DNA from: JACVRW01 sp963819635 | GTDB taxonomy: Bacteria > Actinomycetota > Thermoleophilia > Solirubrobacterales > Thermoleophilaceae | DNA length: 64,000 nucleotides | NCBI GenBank assembly: GCA_963819635.1 | Contig: CAWFWX010000003.1 | Span: forward strand, 930,001-994,000 | Reading direction: 5' to 3' | Part shown: piece by piece, positions 1-8,627 of the stretch | Layout: the number at the start of each line of letters is the position of its first letter | Position numbering within the stretch: the stretch's first letter is position 1 | Made by a program: the position numbers and the translations under genes | Notes under the pieces: model-generated | What the model saw: only the letters and a program-made list of their open reading frames with translations | Told to the model about the DNA's origin: nothing | The model's database searches: none

Positions 1-510
1 GGCGTAGAGCACGTAGTGCGCCCAGTCGTTGCCCGGCACCGGCGTCTCTCCCACCACGCGCTGCTCGATCAGGACGCCGAGTGCAAGCGCGCGCAGCAAC
101 GTCCGACAGCCGCAGCGGCCTCGCCGCGAGCGAACCGAAGCGCCGGCTCCCGCATCGGCAGCACGAGGCCGGCGGCCACGACCGCGCCCGCGGTGAGCCG
201 TACGGATACGCCGCTCAGCTCCACCCCCACGGCCGCCACCGTTATCAGCGCCACGCTCGCCGCCGCGATCCCGAGCACCGGCGCGGCCGCCAGCGCGGCC
301 GACGGGCTCGATCGCGCGGAGGCCGGCAGCAGCGGGAACGAGGGCGAGCCCGGGCGCCAGCACCAGCGCCGCGACCGCGAGCGGTCCCCAGGTCGCTCCC
401 ACCAGCGCCAGCAGCGCCTCGCCGGCCACGAGCGCGGCGGCGATCAGCCCGAGCGGCCGCGTCCGCAGACGTTCGCCCAGGCCAGCCGTGTGTATCGTCC
501 GCGCGGTCAT
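1..510 (-). CDS. Partial multi-pass membrane protein (frame broken twice)
   Basis: The start codon ATG lies at 510-508 and the gene runs off the left edge. From 510 to about 345 the frame encodes hydrophobic Leu/Ala/Val-rich segments. From about 345 to 85 the hydrophobic pattern continues in another frame (segment VLGIAAASVALITVAA). From about 85 to 1 it returns to the first frame, ending with a GETPVPGNDWAHY-like stretch. The first frame has no stop across the whole span, but its middle part is Arg/Gly-rich and unlike a protein, so I infer two compensating indels. The architecture resembles large actinobacterial membrane proteins of unknown role, possibly a glycosyltransferase-type protein. 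The start overlaps the divergent start at 509. Confidence 0.5.
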   Translation of the reverse strand, partial: MTARTIHTAGLGERLRTRPLGLIAAALVAGEALLALVGATWGPLAVAALVLAPGLALVPAAAGLRAIEPVGRAGGRAGARDRGGERGADNGGGRGGGAERRIRTAHRGRGRGRRPRAADAGAGASVRSRRGRCGCRTLLRALALGVLIEQRVVGETPVPGNDWAHYVLYA

Positions 511-892
511 GAGGCGCTTGGCGGGAGTCGCTAGCGGCGTGGCCCTTTTGTTGGCCTGCACCGGACCGGCCGCCGCCCAGAATGGCGCCGGACTATACGA
601 GCCGTTTCCCCAGCCGGCCGGCCCGTCGGTCTCGCGCGACTACATCGAGGAGCTCCGGCCGCCGGGCCCGCGGCTCGCCTCCGACGCTCTCGCCCCGCCG
701 AGCTCGAGCGCGGCTTCCGCGTGCCCCGGACCAGACCTCCCGGGCGGCGAGCCGCTGCCGGCCGCCGTAGACCCCGCACCGTCCGGGCGCGCCGAGCCCG
801 GCGCCTTCCTCGGCAGCGCCGTGGGCTGGCTCGGCGTCGCGGCACTGCTCGTCCTCGCCGCTCTCGGAACCCGCCGAGCAGCCCTCGCGTGA
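509..892 (+). CDS. Small secreted or membrane-anchored protein of unknown function
   Basis: I chose ATG 509 because the next residues form a classical signal peptide: positively charged MRRL, a hydrophobic core, and an AAAQ cleavage site near residue 24. The mature part is Pro/Ala/Ser-rich and low in complexity, and residues about 100-120 form a second hydrophobic segment followed by Arg-Arg, so the protein is probably anchored at its C terminus with a short cytoplasmic tail. Length is 127 aa. It overlaps the following lipoprotein gene by 4 nt (GTGA at 889-892), so the two are translationally coupled. I do not recognise a family. Confidence 0.6.
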   Translation: MRRLAGVASGVALLLACTGPAAAQNGAGLYEPFPQPAGPSVSRDYIEELRPPGPRLASDALAPPSSSAASACPGPDLPGGEPLPAAVDPAPSGRAEPGAFLGSAVGWLGVAALLVLAALGTRRAALA

Positions 893-1988
893 GAGCCGCA
901 CCGGTTGCACTGGTGCTCGCGCTCGTCGCGATCGCGGCCGGCTGCGGAGACGACGATGACGAGCAGCGGCCTGCCCCGCACCGCCGCGGTCGCCCCGGCG
1001 CCGTTCTTCGGAGTCGTCGCCGAGGACGTGCTCGCCGGCGACGCCGCCTACCGCCGCCGGACGCTCGCGCAGCAGCGGGCAGCCGGCGTCCGGCTGATCC
1101 GCCAGACCTTCCACTGGGACCGCATCGAGCGCGCCCCGGGCCGCTACGACTTCGGCGAGTACGACGCCTACATGGAGGCGCTGTCCCGCGCCGGCATCGA
1201 TGTGCTGCCGATCCTGTTCACGCCGCCGCGCTTCCGCGCCAAGGGCGGGCCGGCCAGGGGCACGTACCCGCCGGACGATCCCGGCGACATGGGCGACTTC
1301 GCTGCCCGTCTCGTCGGCCGCTACGGCCCGGACGGAGACTTCTGGGCGGAGCACCCCGACGTTCCGGAGCACCCCATCCGCGCCTGGCAGGTCTGGAACG
1401 AGCCGAACCTCCCCGTGTACTGGCCGAGCGGCCCGGACCCGGAGCAGTACGCCGAGCTGCTCGCCGCGGTGGCGAAGGCGATCAAGCGGGCCGACCCGGG
1501 CGCAAGCGTGGTCAGCGCCGGGCTCAGCGAGAGCCGCCAGGGCATCCCGTTCGCCGATTTCGTAAGGGGCATGTTTGCCGCCGGAGCGGGTGACACGATC
1601 GACGTGTTCGCCCTCCACGCGTTCGCACACGACACGGCGGGCTCGGTGGCGGCCGCCGAGGCCGCGCGAGAGCTCCTGAGCCAGCTAGGCTCAGGAGCGC
1701 CGATCTGGATCACCGAGATCGGCTGGGCCAGCGGCGGACCGGCCAGTCCATTCACCGTCGGTCCGGACGGGCAGGCGGAGCGTATCCGCGCGGCGCTCGA
1801 GATTTTCCACCGCCGCCGCGAGGAGCTCGGCCTGCACGGAGTTATCTACTTCAACTGGCGGGACGCCCCTCTGTACGAGGGCGGACAGGACTTCTTCGGC
1901 TTGCACACCGGCCTTCTCGACATCGACGGCAAACCCAAGCCTGCGCTCGACGCGTACCGCTCCGTGGCGCGCCAGACACGCCGATTGA
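889..1988 (+). CDS. Secreted lipoprotein glycosidase-like protein, copy 1 of 3 (frameshifted)
   Basis: GTG 889 begins a lipoprotein signal sequence ending in a lipobox-like AIAAGC followed by acidic residues. The frame then shifts by one near 950-985. The following TIM-barrel-type domain resembles the GH5/GH39-like (cellulase or beta-xylosidase) clan. WNEPN at about 1393-1407 supplies the usual acid/base Glu and ITEIGW at 1708-1725 the usual nucleophile Glu. The domain ends near HTGLLDIDGKPKP. No stop occurs in this frame before the next gene, so the frame reads into copy 2; a TGA in a neighbouring frame at 1986-1988 is the probable original stop, and the end given is inferred. Copies 2 and 3 follow directly. 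The substrate is unknown. Confidence 0.6.
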
Positions 1989-2056
1989 GCGTGCGATATC
2001 CGCGCAACCCGCCTGGGGCCACTCAAGGAAATTCCGGATCGGCCGAAACGAATAGT

Positions 2057-3145
2057 GTGCCCTTTCGCGCAGCGCTCGCACTGGCGGCGTGCCTGATCGC
2101 CGCTCTCGCACTGGCCCCCTCCGCGGGGGCCGCACCTTTCCCGCGCGACTTCGTGGGGATCTCGGCCGAGGACGTCTTTGCCGGCGACCCCGGCTACAGG
2201 GACGCGAACCTCCAGGCGCAATCCTCCCTCGGCATCGGCCTCCTCAGGCAGAAGTTCGACTGGGCAGAGATCGAGACGGCGCCGGGCCAGTACGACCTCC
2301 GCTATCACGATGAGTTCGTCGCGGCGGCGGCGTCGAAGGGGATCACGATCATGCCGATCCTCTTCCACACCCCTGACTTCCACCTGGGCCGTCGCAACGG
2401 AAACAACGCCTGCCCGCCGCGCGACAACGCGTCGCTTCGCCGCCTACGCGCAGGCGCTCGTCCGCCGCTACGGCCCGAGCGGGACGCTGTGGGCGGAGCG
2501 GCCGGCGCTGCCGCGGGTGCCGATTCGCTCCTGGCAGATCTGGAACGAGCCCAACCTCTACATGTACTGGTGCGGCAAGCCGAACGCACGCCAGTACGTC
2601 GCCATGCTGCGCGCGGTGGGCACCGCGATCAAGCAGGTCGACCGCGGCGCTCACATCGTCACGGCCGGGCTTCCCGACAGCAAGATGAAGCGGACCGTGC
2701 CGCTCATGCGCTTCGTCGACCAGATGTATCGCGCGAAGGCGGCGAAGTACTTCGACTCGCTCGCGATCAACTCCTACGCCAAGGACCACCGCGACCTCGG
2801 GCGCATGCTGGGCGTGGCGCGTAAGCGGATGAACGCCAATCGCGACCGCGCGCGGCCAGATCTGGATCACGGAGATCGGCTGGGGCGACCGCGGGCCGCG
2901 GCACCGCTTCATCGTCGGCGCGAAGGGCCAGGCCACTCGCATCGCCAACACGCTGGCGCTCGATCAAGCGCAGCCAGCGCTCGCTGCGGCTGCGAGGCGT
3001 CGTCTACTTCTCCTGGCGCGACGGTGCCCCCTACGCCCCCAACTTCGCCGACATGTGGGGCCTCCACACCGGGCTGCTCGACATCAACGGGCAGCCCAAG
3101 CCGGCGTACGCCGCGTTCGGCAGTCGTATGAAGCTGTTCCGCTAG
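2057..3145 (+). CDS. Secreted glycosidase-like protein, copy 2 of 3 (frameshifted)
   Basis: GTG 2057 begins a signal peptide (VPFRAALALAAC..., Ala-x-Ala cleavage near SAGAA). The body parallels copies 1 and 3: FVGISAEDVFAGD near the N terminus, WNEPN at 2541-2555 and ITEIGWGD near 2866. It ends with HTGLLDINGQPKP and TAG at 3143-3145. Following the homology requires at least three frame changes, near 2430, 2855 and 2960. Both catalytic Glu codons survive, so the indels may be sequencing errors. It is an exported hydrolase by family resemblance (GH5/GH39-like clan); the substrate cannot be told from sequence. Confidence 0.6.
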
Positions 3146-3168
3146 AGGCGTCGTATAGTGGCTGGGAG

Positions 3169-4266
3169 GTGCCGTTTCGGAGGCCAGCCCCCGCCCTAGT
3201 CCTGCTGGCGATGCTCGCAGCAGCGCTTGTTCTCGCAGGGCCGGCCGAGGCGAAGGCGCGCAGCAGCTTCGTCGGCATGACGGCCGACGACGTCTTCGCG
3301 GGCGACGACGCGTACCGATCCGCCAATCTTGGCGCGATGGCGTCGATCGGCATCGGCGCGATCCGGCAGACGTTCGACTGGAGCACGATCGAGCGGCGCC
3401 GTGGCCACTTCGACTTCGCCTACCACGACGCCTTCGTGGCGAAGGCGGCCGCCTCCGGGATCCGCATCATCCCGGTGCTCTTCAACCCGCCCAAGTTCAT
3501 GCGCCCGACGCGCGGGCGGGCCGCCTGCGCCCCGCGTCGCATGGGCACCTTCGTCGCGCTTCGCGAAGGCGGTGGTGCGCCGCTACGGGCGCCGCGGAAC
3601 GCTTTGGAGGGCACGCCGGGACGTGCCGAAGCTGCCCGATCACGGCGTACCAGGTCTGGAACGAGCCGAACCTCCGGATCTACTGGTGCGACCGCAGGCC
3701 GAGCCCAGGCGGCCTACGTGAGGATGCTGAGGCGGGTCGGCGGCGCCATCAAGAGCGTCGACCGCAGGGCGCACGTGCTCACCGCAGGCATCGCGCCTAG
3801 CAAGCTGAAGTCCGCCATGCCGATCGAGCGCTACATCGCCGGGATGTACCGTGCCGGAGCCGCGCGCAGCTTCGACTCGCTCGCGATCAACTCGTACGCG
3901 ACCAGGCCGCGCCCAGCTCCGAAGCCTGCTGCGCTCCAGCCGCAGGCTGATGAACCGGCACGGCGACCGGCGCGGGAAGATCTGGATCACAGAGCTCGGC
4001 TGGGGCGACGTGGGCCCGAAGCACAGGCTGATCGTCGGGCCGGCGCGCCAGGCGAGCATGATCACGGCAGTCGTTCGCCCTGATCAGGAAGCTGCGCCGC
4101 CCCCTGAAGCTGCAGCGGCGTCGTGTATTACCGCTGGCGCGATGTGCCGGCCTATCCGCCTCAGTACAAGGATCAGTGGGGCCTCCACACCGGCCTACTC
4201 GACATCAACGGCGGCTCGAAGCCGGCGCTCGATGCGTTCAGGGACGCCCTCTCTGGATTTCGGTAG
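3169..4266 (+). CDS. Secreted glycosidase-like protein, copy 3 of 3 (frameshifted)
   Basis: GTG 3169 starts a signal peptide (VPFRRPAPALVLLAM..., AEA cleavage region). Domain order matches the two preceding genes: FVGMTADDVFAGDDAYR, then FDWSTIERRRGHFDFAYHD, WNEPN at about 3657-3670, ITELGWGD near 3986 (Leu instead of Ile) and a terminal HTGLLDINGGSKP; TAG is at 4264-4266. Frame changes are needed near 3545, 3700, 3905 and 3960 or later. A TATAGT hexamer lies 10 nt before the start, so this copy may have its own promoter. The tandem arrangement indicates local duplication; the exact hydrolase family is uncertain. Confidence 0.58.
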
Positions 4267-4281
4267 CCCAGACGCGACAGA

Positions 4282-5050
4282 ATGCCCCCGGTGGGCTATC
4301 TGAGCAGGGTGTTCATCGCCTCGGAGGAGGCGAACCGCAGGGCGGTTCTGAAGGCGCTTCCCGCGCGGCGCGGCGGGCGGGTGCTCGACCTCGGCACCCA
4401 CCGCGGCGACTTCACGCTGCGCCTGGCTGACCACCTGCGGCGCCGACCGTGTCTCCGGAGTCGAGCTGATCGAGCGCCACGCCGCGGTGGCCCGCTCGCG
4501 CGGGATCGACGTCGTCATCGGGGATCTCGACGAGGGCATCCCGTTCCCGTCCGAGAGCTTCGACGTGGTGCACGCGAACCAGGTGCTCGAGCACGTCCGC
4601 CGGACCGACGTGCTGCTGCGCGAGGTGCGGCGCGTCCTGCGGCCGAACGGCATCGCGTGCATCTCCACCAACAACCTCTCGAGCTGGCACAACGTCGTCT
4701 CGCTCGGGCTCGGCATGCAGCCGATGCCCATGCACGTGAGCGACGAGATCATCGTGGGCAACCCGCTGAACCCCGAGCACCGCTGGGGCCACCGCGACCA
4801 CGGCCGCACGCACCTTCGGCTGTTCACTGCCCGCTCGCTGGCCGAGCTGGCGACCTATCACGGCCTCGGAGCCGAGAGCATCACGGCGGTCGGCTACTAC
4901 CCGCTCCCGCCGCTGCTGGCTCGGCTGGCAACGAGAGTCGACCCGGTGCACGGAGCCTTCCTGGTCGGCGTCTTCCGCCCAATCGCCCGCGAGAACGTGG
5001 CGCTGTACGTGCCGAAGGACGAGGCGAGCGCGCAGTCGGCGGTAGAGTAA
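4282..5050 (+). CDS. SAM-dependent class I methyltransferase (one frameshift)
   Basis: ATG 4282 opens with an N-terminal helix and then LDLGTHRGDFT, the glycine-rich SAM-binding motif I (Gly to His variant). The frame shifts near 4436-4450 and continues as GVELIERHAAVARSRG, then GDLDEGIPFPSESFDVVHANQVLEHV (motif II/post-II region with the Asp-Val-Val-His hallmark of UbiE/Methyltransf_11 enzymes) and a post-motif LREVRRVLRPNG. The C-terminal half carries a hydrophobic SLAELATYHGLG region typical of small-molecule or lipid methyltransferases. It ends 24 nt before nagA and has no obvious functional link to it. The substrate is unknown. Confidence 0.75.
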
Positions 5051-5065
5051 CTGGTCTAGACCGGA
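5050..5065 (+). promoter_or_regulatory. DasR-type operator (dre site) upstream of nagA
   Basis: ACTGGTCTAGACCGGA matches the Streptomyces DasR-responsive element consensus (TGGTCTAGACCA core); the central GGTCTAGACC is a perfect 10-bp palindrome. It ends at the GGAGG ribosome-binding site (5063-5067) and lies 10 nt before the nagA GTG. A bound GntR regulator here would block nagA expression. A second copy lies at 10738-10753, and the likely regulator gene is at 7178-7933. Confidence 0.85.
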
Positions 5066-5074
5066 GGTACGTGC

Positions 5075-6190
5075 GTGCGGCTGGGCGTCAAGGCTGCGCT
5101 CGCCGGCGGCGAGCTCATCGACGGCGACGTCGAAATCGAGGACGGGACGATCACGCGGCTGGGCCTCTCGCCCGCCGGCTCCGAGGGCATTGCGGTCCCC
5201 GGGTTCGTCGACCTCCACATCAACGGGATCGCCGGGATCGACTTCCTGGCCGCCGATCCCGAGGACTATCGCCGCGCCGGTGAGGCGCTCGCCCGCACCG
5301 GCGTCGTGGCCTACCAGCCGACCTTCGTGTCGTCCGACGAGAGCGCGTACGACGAGCCGCTCCGCGCCGCCGCCGCGGCGACGTCCGAGGAGGCTGCGGG
5401 CGGCCTGCCGCTCGTGCTCGGCGTGCACCTGGAGGGACCGTTCCTCTCCACCGAGTGGCCCGGCGCGCACGCTCCCGAGCACCTGCGCGCCCCGGACCTC
5501 TCGCTGGCCGAGCGGCTGCTCGACGCGGGACCGGTCACGACGATCACGCTCGCGCCCGAGCTGCCGGGCGCGCTCGAGCTGATCGACAGTCTTGTGGCGC
5601 GCCACGTCGTCGTCTCGTGCGGCCACTCCGACGCCGACGCCGCCCAGGCCCACGCCGCCTTCGACCGGGGTGCTCGCGCGATCACGCACGTCCACAACGC
5701 GCACCGGCGCTGGCGGCCGCGCGACCCGGGACTCGGCGGTGTGGCGCTCGTCCGCCCCGAGGTCACCGTCCAGGCGATCGTCGACGGCGTCCATCTGGCG
5801 CCGGAGTCGGCCTTCGGGGCGTTCCTGGCCTCCCGTGAGCGCTTCTGCCTCGTGACGGACGCGATCGAGGCCGCCATGCTGGATCCGGGCGACTACGAGC
5901 TGGGCGGGCGCCCGGTGCGCCTCCGCGACGGAGCCGTGCGACTCCCCGACGGGACGCTGGCGGGCAGCGTGCTGACGATGGACGAGGCGGTGCGCAACCT
6001 CGTCGCCTGCGGCGCGGACTGGATCGACGCCGTGCACGCGGCCTCGACCGCCCCCGCGCGCCTGCTCGGGCGCGACGACCTCGGCCGGCTCGCGGCGGGC
6101 GCCCCCGCGCACGCCACGGTGCTTGACGAAGAGCTGCGGGTGCTGCGCACGCTCGTGAGCGGCCGCGAGGCGCTCAGCGCGTCGGCGTGA
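5075..6190 (+). CDS. nagA: N-acetylglucosamine-6-phosphate deacetylase
   Basis: This 371-aa cytoplasmic enzyme converts GlcNAc-6-P to GlcN-6-P plus acetate. The amidohydrolase fold is seen in order: FVDLHINGI (metal-binding His; the enzyme family usually has DxHxHG), HLEGPF (metal Glu), CGHSDAD and ITHVHNA (metal His residues), and VTDAI (catalytic Asp). The usual family length is about 380 aa. GTG 5075 is chosen because GGAGG lies 7 nt upstream; another GTG at 5071 is out of frame. The 3' end overlaps the convergent SIS gene by 17 nt. A dre operator overlaps the translation-initiation region, which argues for DasR control. Confidence 0.93.
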   Translation: MRLGVKAALAGGELIDGDVEIEDGTITRLGLSPAGSEGIAVPGFVDLHINGIAGIDFLAADPEDYRRAGEALARTGVVAYQPTFVSSDESAYDEPLRAAAAATSEEAAGGLPLVLGVHLEGPFLSTEWPGAHAPEHLRAPDLSLAERLLDAGPVTTITLAPELPGALELIDSLVARHVVVSCGHSDADAAQAHAAFDRGARAITHVHNAHRRWRPRDPGLGGVALVRPEVTVQAIVDGVHLAPESAFGAFLASRERFCLVTDAIEAAMLDPGDYELGGRPVRLRDGAVRLPDGTLAGSVLTMDEAVRNLVACGADWIDAVHAASTAPARLLGRDDLGRLAAGAPAHATVLDEELRVLRTLVSGREALSASA

Positions 6191-7181
6191 CCTTCCGCAG
6201 GCCCGGCGGCGAGTCGGGGTCGATGCCCCGCCGCCGCGCGAGCGCGAGCGCCAGCTGCTGAGCCCGCACCGCCGCCGGCAGCGCGCGCAGCGGCTCGGCG
6301 ATCCCGCCCGGGTACGGGAGGTCCGCGCTCTCGTCGTCGGCGAGGCGCAGGACGCTCGCCCCGCTGGAGGAGAGCTCGCCCGCCAGCTCCTCGACGTCGG
6401 CCGCCGCCGGGCCGGCCGCGCTCACTGCGAGCACCGGGAGGTCGGCGCCGGCCACGGTCACGGGACCGTGGCGGAAGTCAGCGGCCGACCATCCCTCGGC
6501 CCGCAGATGCGCCGCCTCGCGCAGCTTCAGCGCCGCCTCGAGCGCGACCGGCATCAGATACCCGCGGCCGAGCGCGACGAGCTCGTCCGCGCCGTCGAGC
6601 CGCTCGGCGGCCCGTTCGGCCGGCTCGAAGTCGCCGAGCACCGCCTCGATGGCGCCCGGCACGCGCTCCCAGTCGGCCTCGCCCCAGGCGACCGGACCGA
6701 GCGCCTCGGCCACCAGCGCCAGCGCGGCGAGCTGGGCGGTGAAGGTCTTCGTGGCGGGCACGGCGCCCTCCTCCCCGGCCGCCAGCGCGAGCGAGGTGTC
6801 GGCCGAGTGGGCCAGCGGGCTGTCGGGGTCGTTCGTGATCGCGAGGGTGCGCGCGCCGGCGCGGCTGTAGGAGTCGAGGACGGTGGCGATCTCCGGCGTG
6901 CGCCCGGACTGGCTGATCCCGACCGCGAGCCACCCGGCCAGCCGCGACTCCACGCCATAGAGCGTCTGGAGGCTCGGCGCGGCCAGTGCCACCGGCCTCC
7001 CGGTGGCCGCCTCGAGCAGGTAGCGGCCGAAGATCGCGGCGTAGTCCGAGGATCCGCGCGCCACGATGACGATCCCGTGCGGCGGGGCGGCGAGCACGGG
7101 CCGCGGGCCGGCGGCGAGCGCGCGCACGACCTCGGGCTGCGCCCGCATGTCCGCCTCCATCCTGGCGCCGAGCGCGGTCAT
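6174..7181 (-). CDS. SIS-domain sugar isomerase/deaminase (GlmS-isomerase or NagB-II-like)
   Basis: The 335-aa protein has two SIS domains. Domain 1 shows VARGSSDYAAIFGRYLLE and GISQSGRTPEIATVLD (the Ser/Thr phosphosugar-binding loop), then ATKTFTAQLAAL. Domain 2 shows ALGRGYLMPVALEAALKLREAA and GWSAADFRHGP, the pattern of the GlmS isomerase half without the glutaminase half. In this operon the likely job is GlcN-6-P to fructose-6-P plus ammonia (deaminase), acting right after NagA. It starts at ATG 7181, overlapping the gntR stop by 4 nt (ATGA). AgaS-like activity on another amino sugar phosphate is the main alternative. Confidence 0.8.
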   Translation of the reverse strand: MTALGARMEADMRAQPEVVRALAAGPRPVLAAPPHGIVIVARGSSDYAAIFGRYLLEAATGRPVALAAPSLQTLYGVESRLAGWLAVGISQSGRTPEIATVLDSYSRAGARTLAITNDPDSPLAHSADTSLALAAGEEGAVPATKTFTAQLAALALVAEALGPVAWGEADWERVPGAIEAVLGDFEPAERAAERLDGADELVALGRGYLMPVALEAALKLREAAHLRAEGWSAADFRHGPVTVAGADLPVLAVSAAGPAAADVEELAGELSSSGASVLRLADDESADLPYPGGIAEPLRALPAAVRAQQLALALARRRGIDPDSPPGLRKVTPTR

Positions 7182-7933
7182 TCGCGTGTCTGCCGCAGGG
7201 TGATCTCGTAGCGGTCGCCGGGGTAGAGCGAGATCGCGTAGTAGACGGGGGTGCCGGCTCGGTTCCGGGCGACCGTGTGGAAGCGGAGCGCCGGCGCCCC
7301 CTCCGGCACGCCCAGCAGGGGCGCCTCGTCCGCCTCGACGCTCACGGCGACCACGCGCTGCTCGGCGTCGCCGAGTTCGACGCCGAAGCGGTCCGCGAGC
7401 ACCTCGAACAGCGACCCGTCCGCGAAGTCGACCTCCTCGATCCCCGCGAAGTCCTGTAGCGGCAGGTAGGCCTGCTCGAGCGCCATCGGCCGTCCGTCCG
7501 CGCTGCGCACGCGGTCGAGCCGGAAGCAGCTGTCGCCCGGCTTCACCTCCAGCGCGGCGGCGAGGAAGCCGTCCGCGGCGATCACCTCGCTCGAGGTGAC
7601 GGCGGAGCCGGGGGCCAGCCCGCGCGCGAGCATGTCCTCCGTGAACGAGGTGAGCGCGCCGGCCTGCGCGATGCGCGGCTCGGCCACGAACGTGCCGCGT
7701 CCGTGCAGCCGGTACACGGCGCCCTCCGCCGTCAGGCGCTCGATCTCGTTGCGCACGGTCATGCGAGCCACTCCGTAGCGCTCTGCCAGCTCGCGCTCCG
7801 AGGGCAGCGAGGCGCCTGGAGGCAGCGCGTCCACGAGCTCCTCGAGGATCGCGCGCAGCGCCTGCCCCTTCGGCGCACCGCGCGGCAGCCGTCGCGGCAG
7901 GGCGGCGCCGTCGGACGAGGCGCGCTCAGCCAT
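7178..7933 (-). CDS. GntR/HutC-family repressor, DasR-like
   Basis: The 251-aa regulator has an N-terminal winged helix (PSERELAERYGVARMTVRNEIERL at about residues 38-60, wing GRGTFVAEPR) and a C-terminal UTRA effector domain (about 95-245, ending PVYYAISLYPGDRYEITL). Length and layout match DasR/NagR (about 250 aa), which bind GlcN-6-P or GlcNAc-6-P. I chose ATG 7933; upstream in-frame codons encode an Arg-rich shadow of nanE. It overlaps nanE by 8 nt and the SIS gene by 4 nt. Two dre-type operators flank the locus, one before its own operon, which implies autoregulation. Confidence 0.88.
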   Translation of the reverse strand: MAERASSDGAALPRRLPRGAPKGQALRAILEELVDALPPGASLPSERELAERYGVARMTVRNEIERLTAEGAVYRLHGRGTFVAEPRIAQAGALTSFTEDMLARGLAPGSAVTSSEVIAADGFLAAALEVKPGDSCFRLDRVRSADGRPMALEQAYLPLQDFAGIEEVDFADGSLFEVLADRFGVELGDAEQRVVAVSVEADEAPLLGVPEGAPALRFHTVARNRAGTPVYYAISLYPGDRYEITLRQTRE

Positions 7934-8627
7934 CGGCCCCCGCGGGCGCGGCCGCGGCGAGGCGCCGCGTGAGCTCCATCGGGTCGGTGATGGCGGTCCC
8001 CACGACCACGGCAAAGGCGCGGGCCGCGAACGCGGCGCGCACGTCCGCCAGCGTCGCGTACCGGCCCTCCGCCAGGACCGGCGTGTCAAGCAGCGCCGCC
8101 AGCTCGGCGACCAGGCCGACGTCGGGTGGGACCGGTGTCCCAGCCTCGGTCGACCGTGCCGTGTAGCCCGCCAGCGTCGTCGCGACGGCCGCCGCGCCGG
8201 CGTCCGCCGCCGCGACCCCGGCGTCCGCGCGGTCCACGTCGGCCACGATCCTCCCCGGCAGCTCGGCCGCCGCGGTCGCGACGAACTCCGCTCCGCTCGT
8301 CCCGTCGGCGCGCGGCCGCTCCGTGGCGTCCACCGCCACGAGCTCGGCGCCGGCCTCGACCACCGCGACGGCGTCCTCGAGCTCGTGCGTGATGTAGACC
8401 TCGCTCCCGGGCACCGCCCGCTTGACCAGACCGATCACCGGCACGTCCACAGCGTCCCTGATCGCCCTGACCGAGGCGACCCCCTCCGCGCGGATGCCCA
8501 CCGCACCGCCGGCCACGACCGCGCGCGCGATCGCCGCCAGGTGCTCCGGCGCCGCCAGCGGGCTTCCGTCCGCGGCCTGGACCGACACGACGAGCCCGCC
8601 GCGCAGCCGCTCGAGAGCTTCGCTCAC
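7926..8627 (-). CDS. nanE: Putative N-acylglucosamine-6-phosphate 2-epimerase (NanE)
   Basis: The 233-aa TIM-barrel protein opens LERLRGGLVVSVQA and contains IRAEGVASVRAIRDAVDVPVIGLVKR, followed by YITHELEDAVAVVEAGAELVAVDAT and PVLAEGRYATLADVRAAF, all typical of NanE. It interconverts ManNAc-6-P and GlcNAc-6-P, feeding NagA. GTG 8627 is the start: it overlaps the kinase stop by 4 nt (GTGA), and longer upstream frame is an Arg-rich shadow of the kinase. The length fits the family (220-240 aa). Confidence 0.9.
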   Translation of the reverse strand: MSEALERLRGGLVVSVQAADGSPLAAPEHLAAIARAVVAGGAVGIRAEGVASVRAIRDAVDVPVIGLVKRAVPGSEVYITHELEDAVAVVEAGAELVAVDATERPRADGTSGAEFVATAAAELPGRIVADVDRADAGVAAADAGAAAVATTLAGYTARSTEAGTPVPPDVGLVAELAALLDTPVLAEGRYATLADVRAAFAARAFAVVVGTAITDPMELTRRLAAAAPAGADG

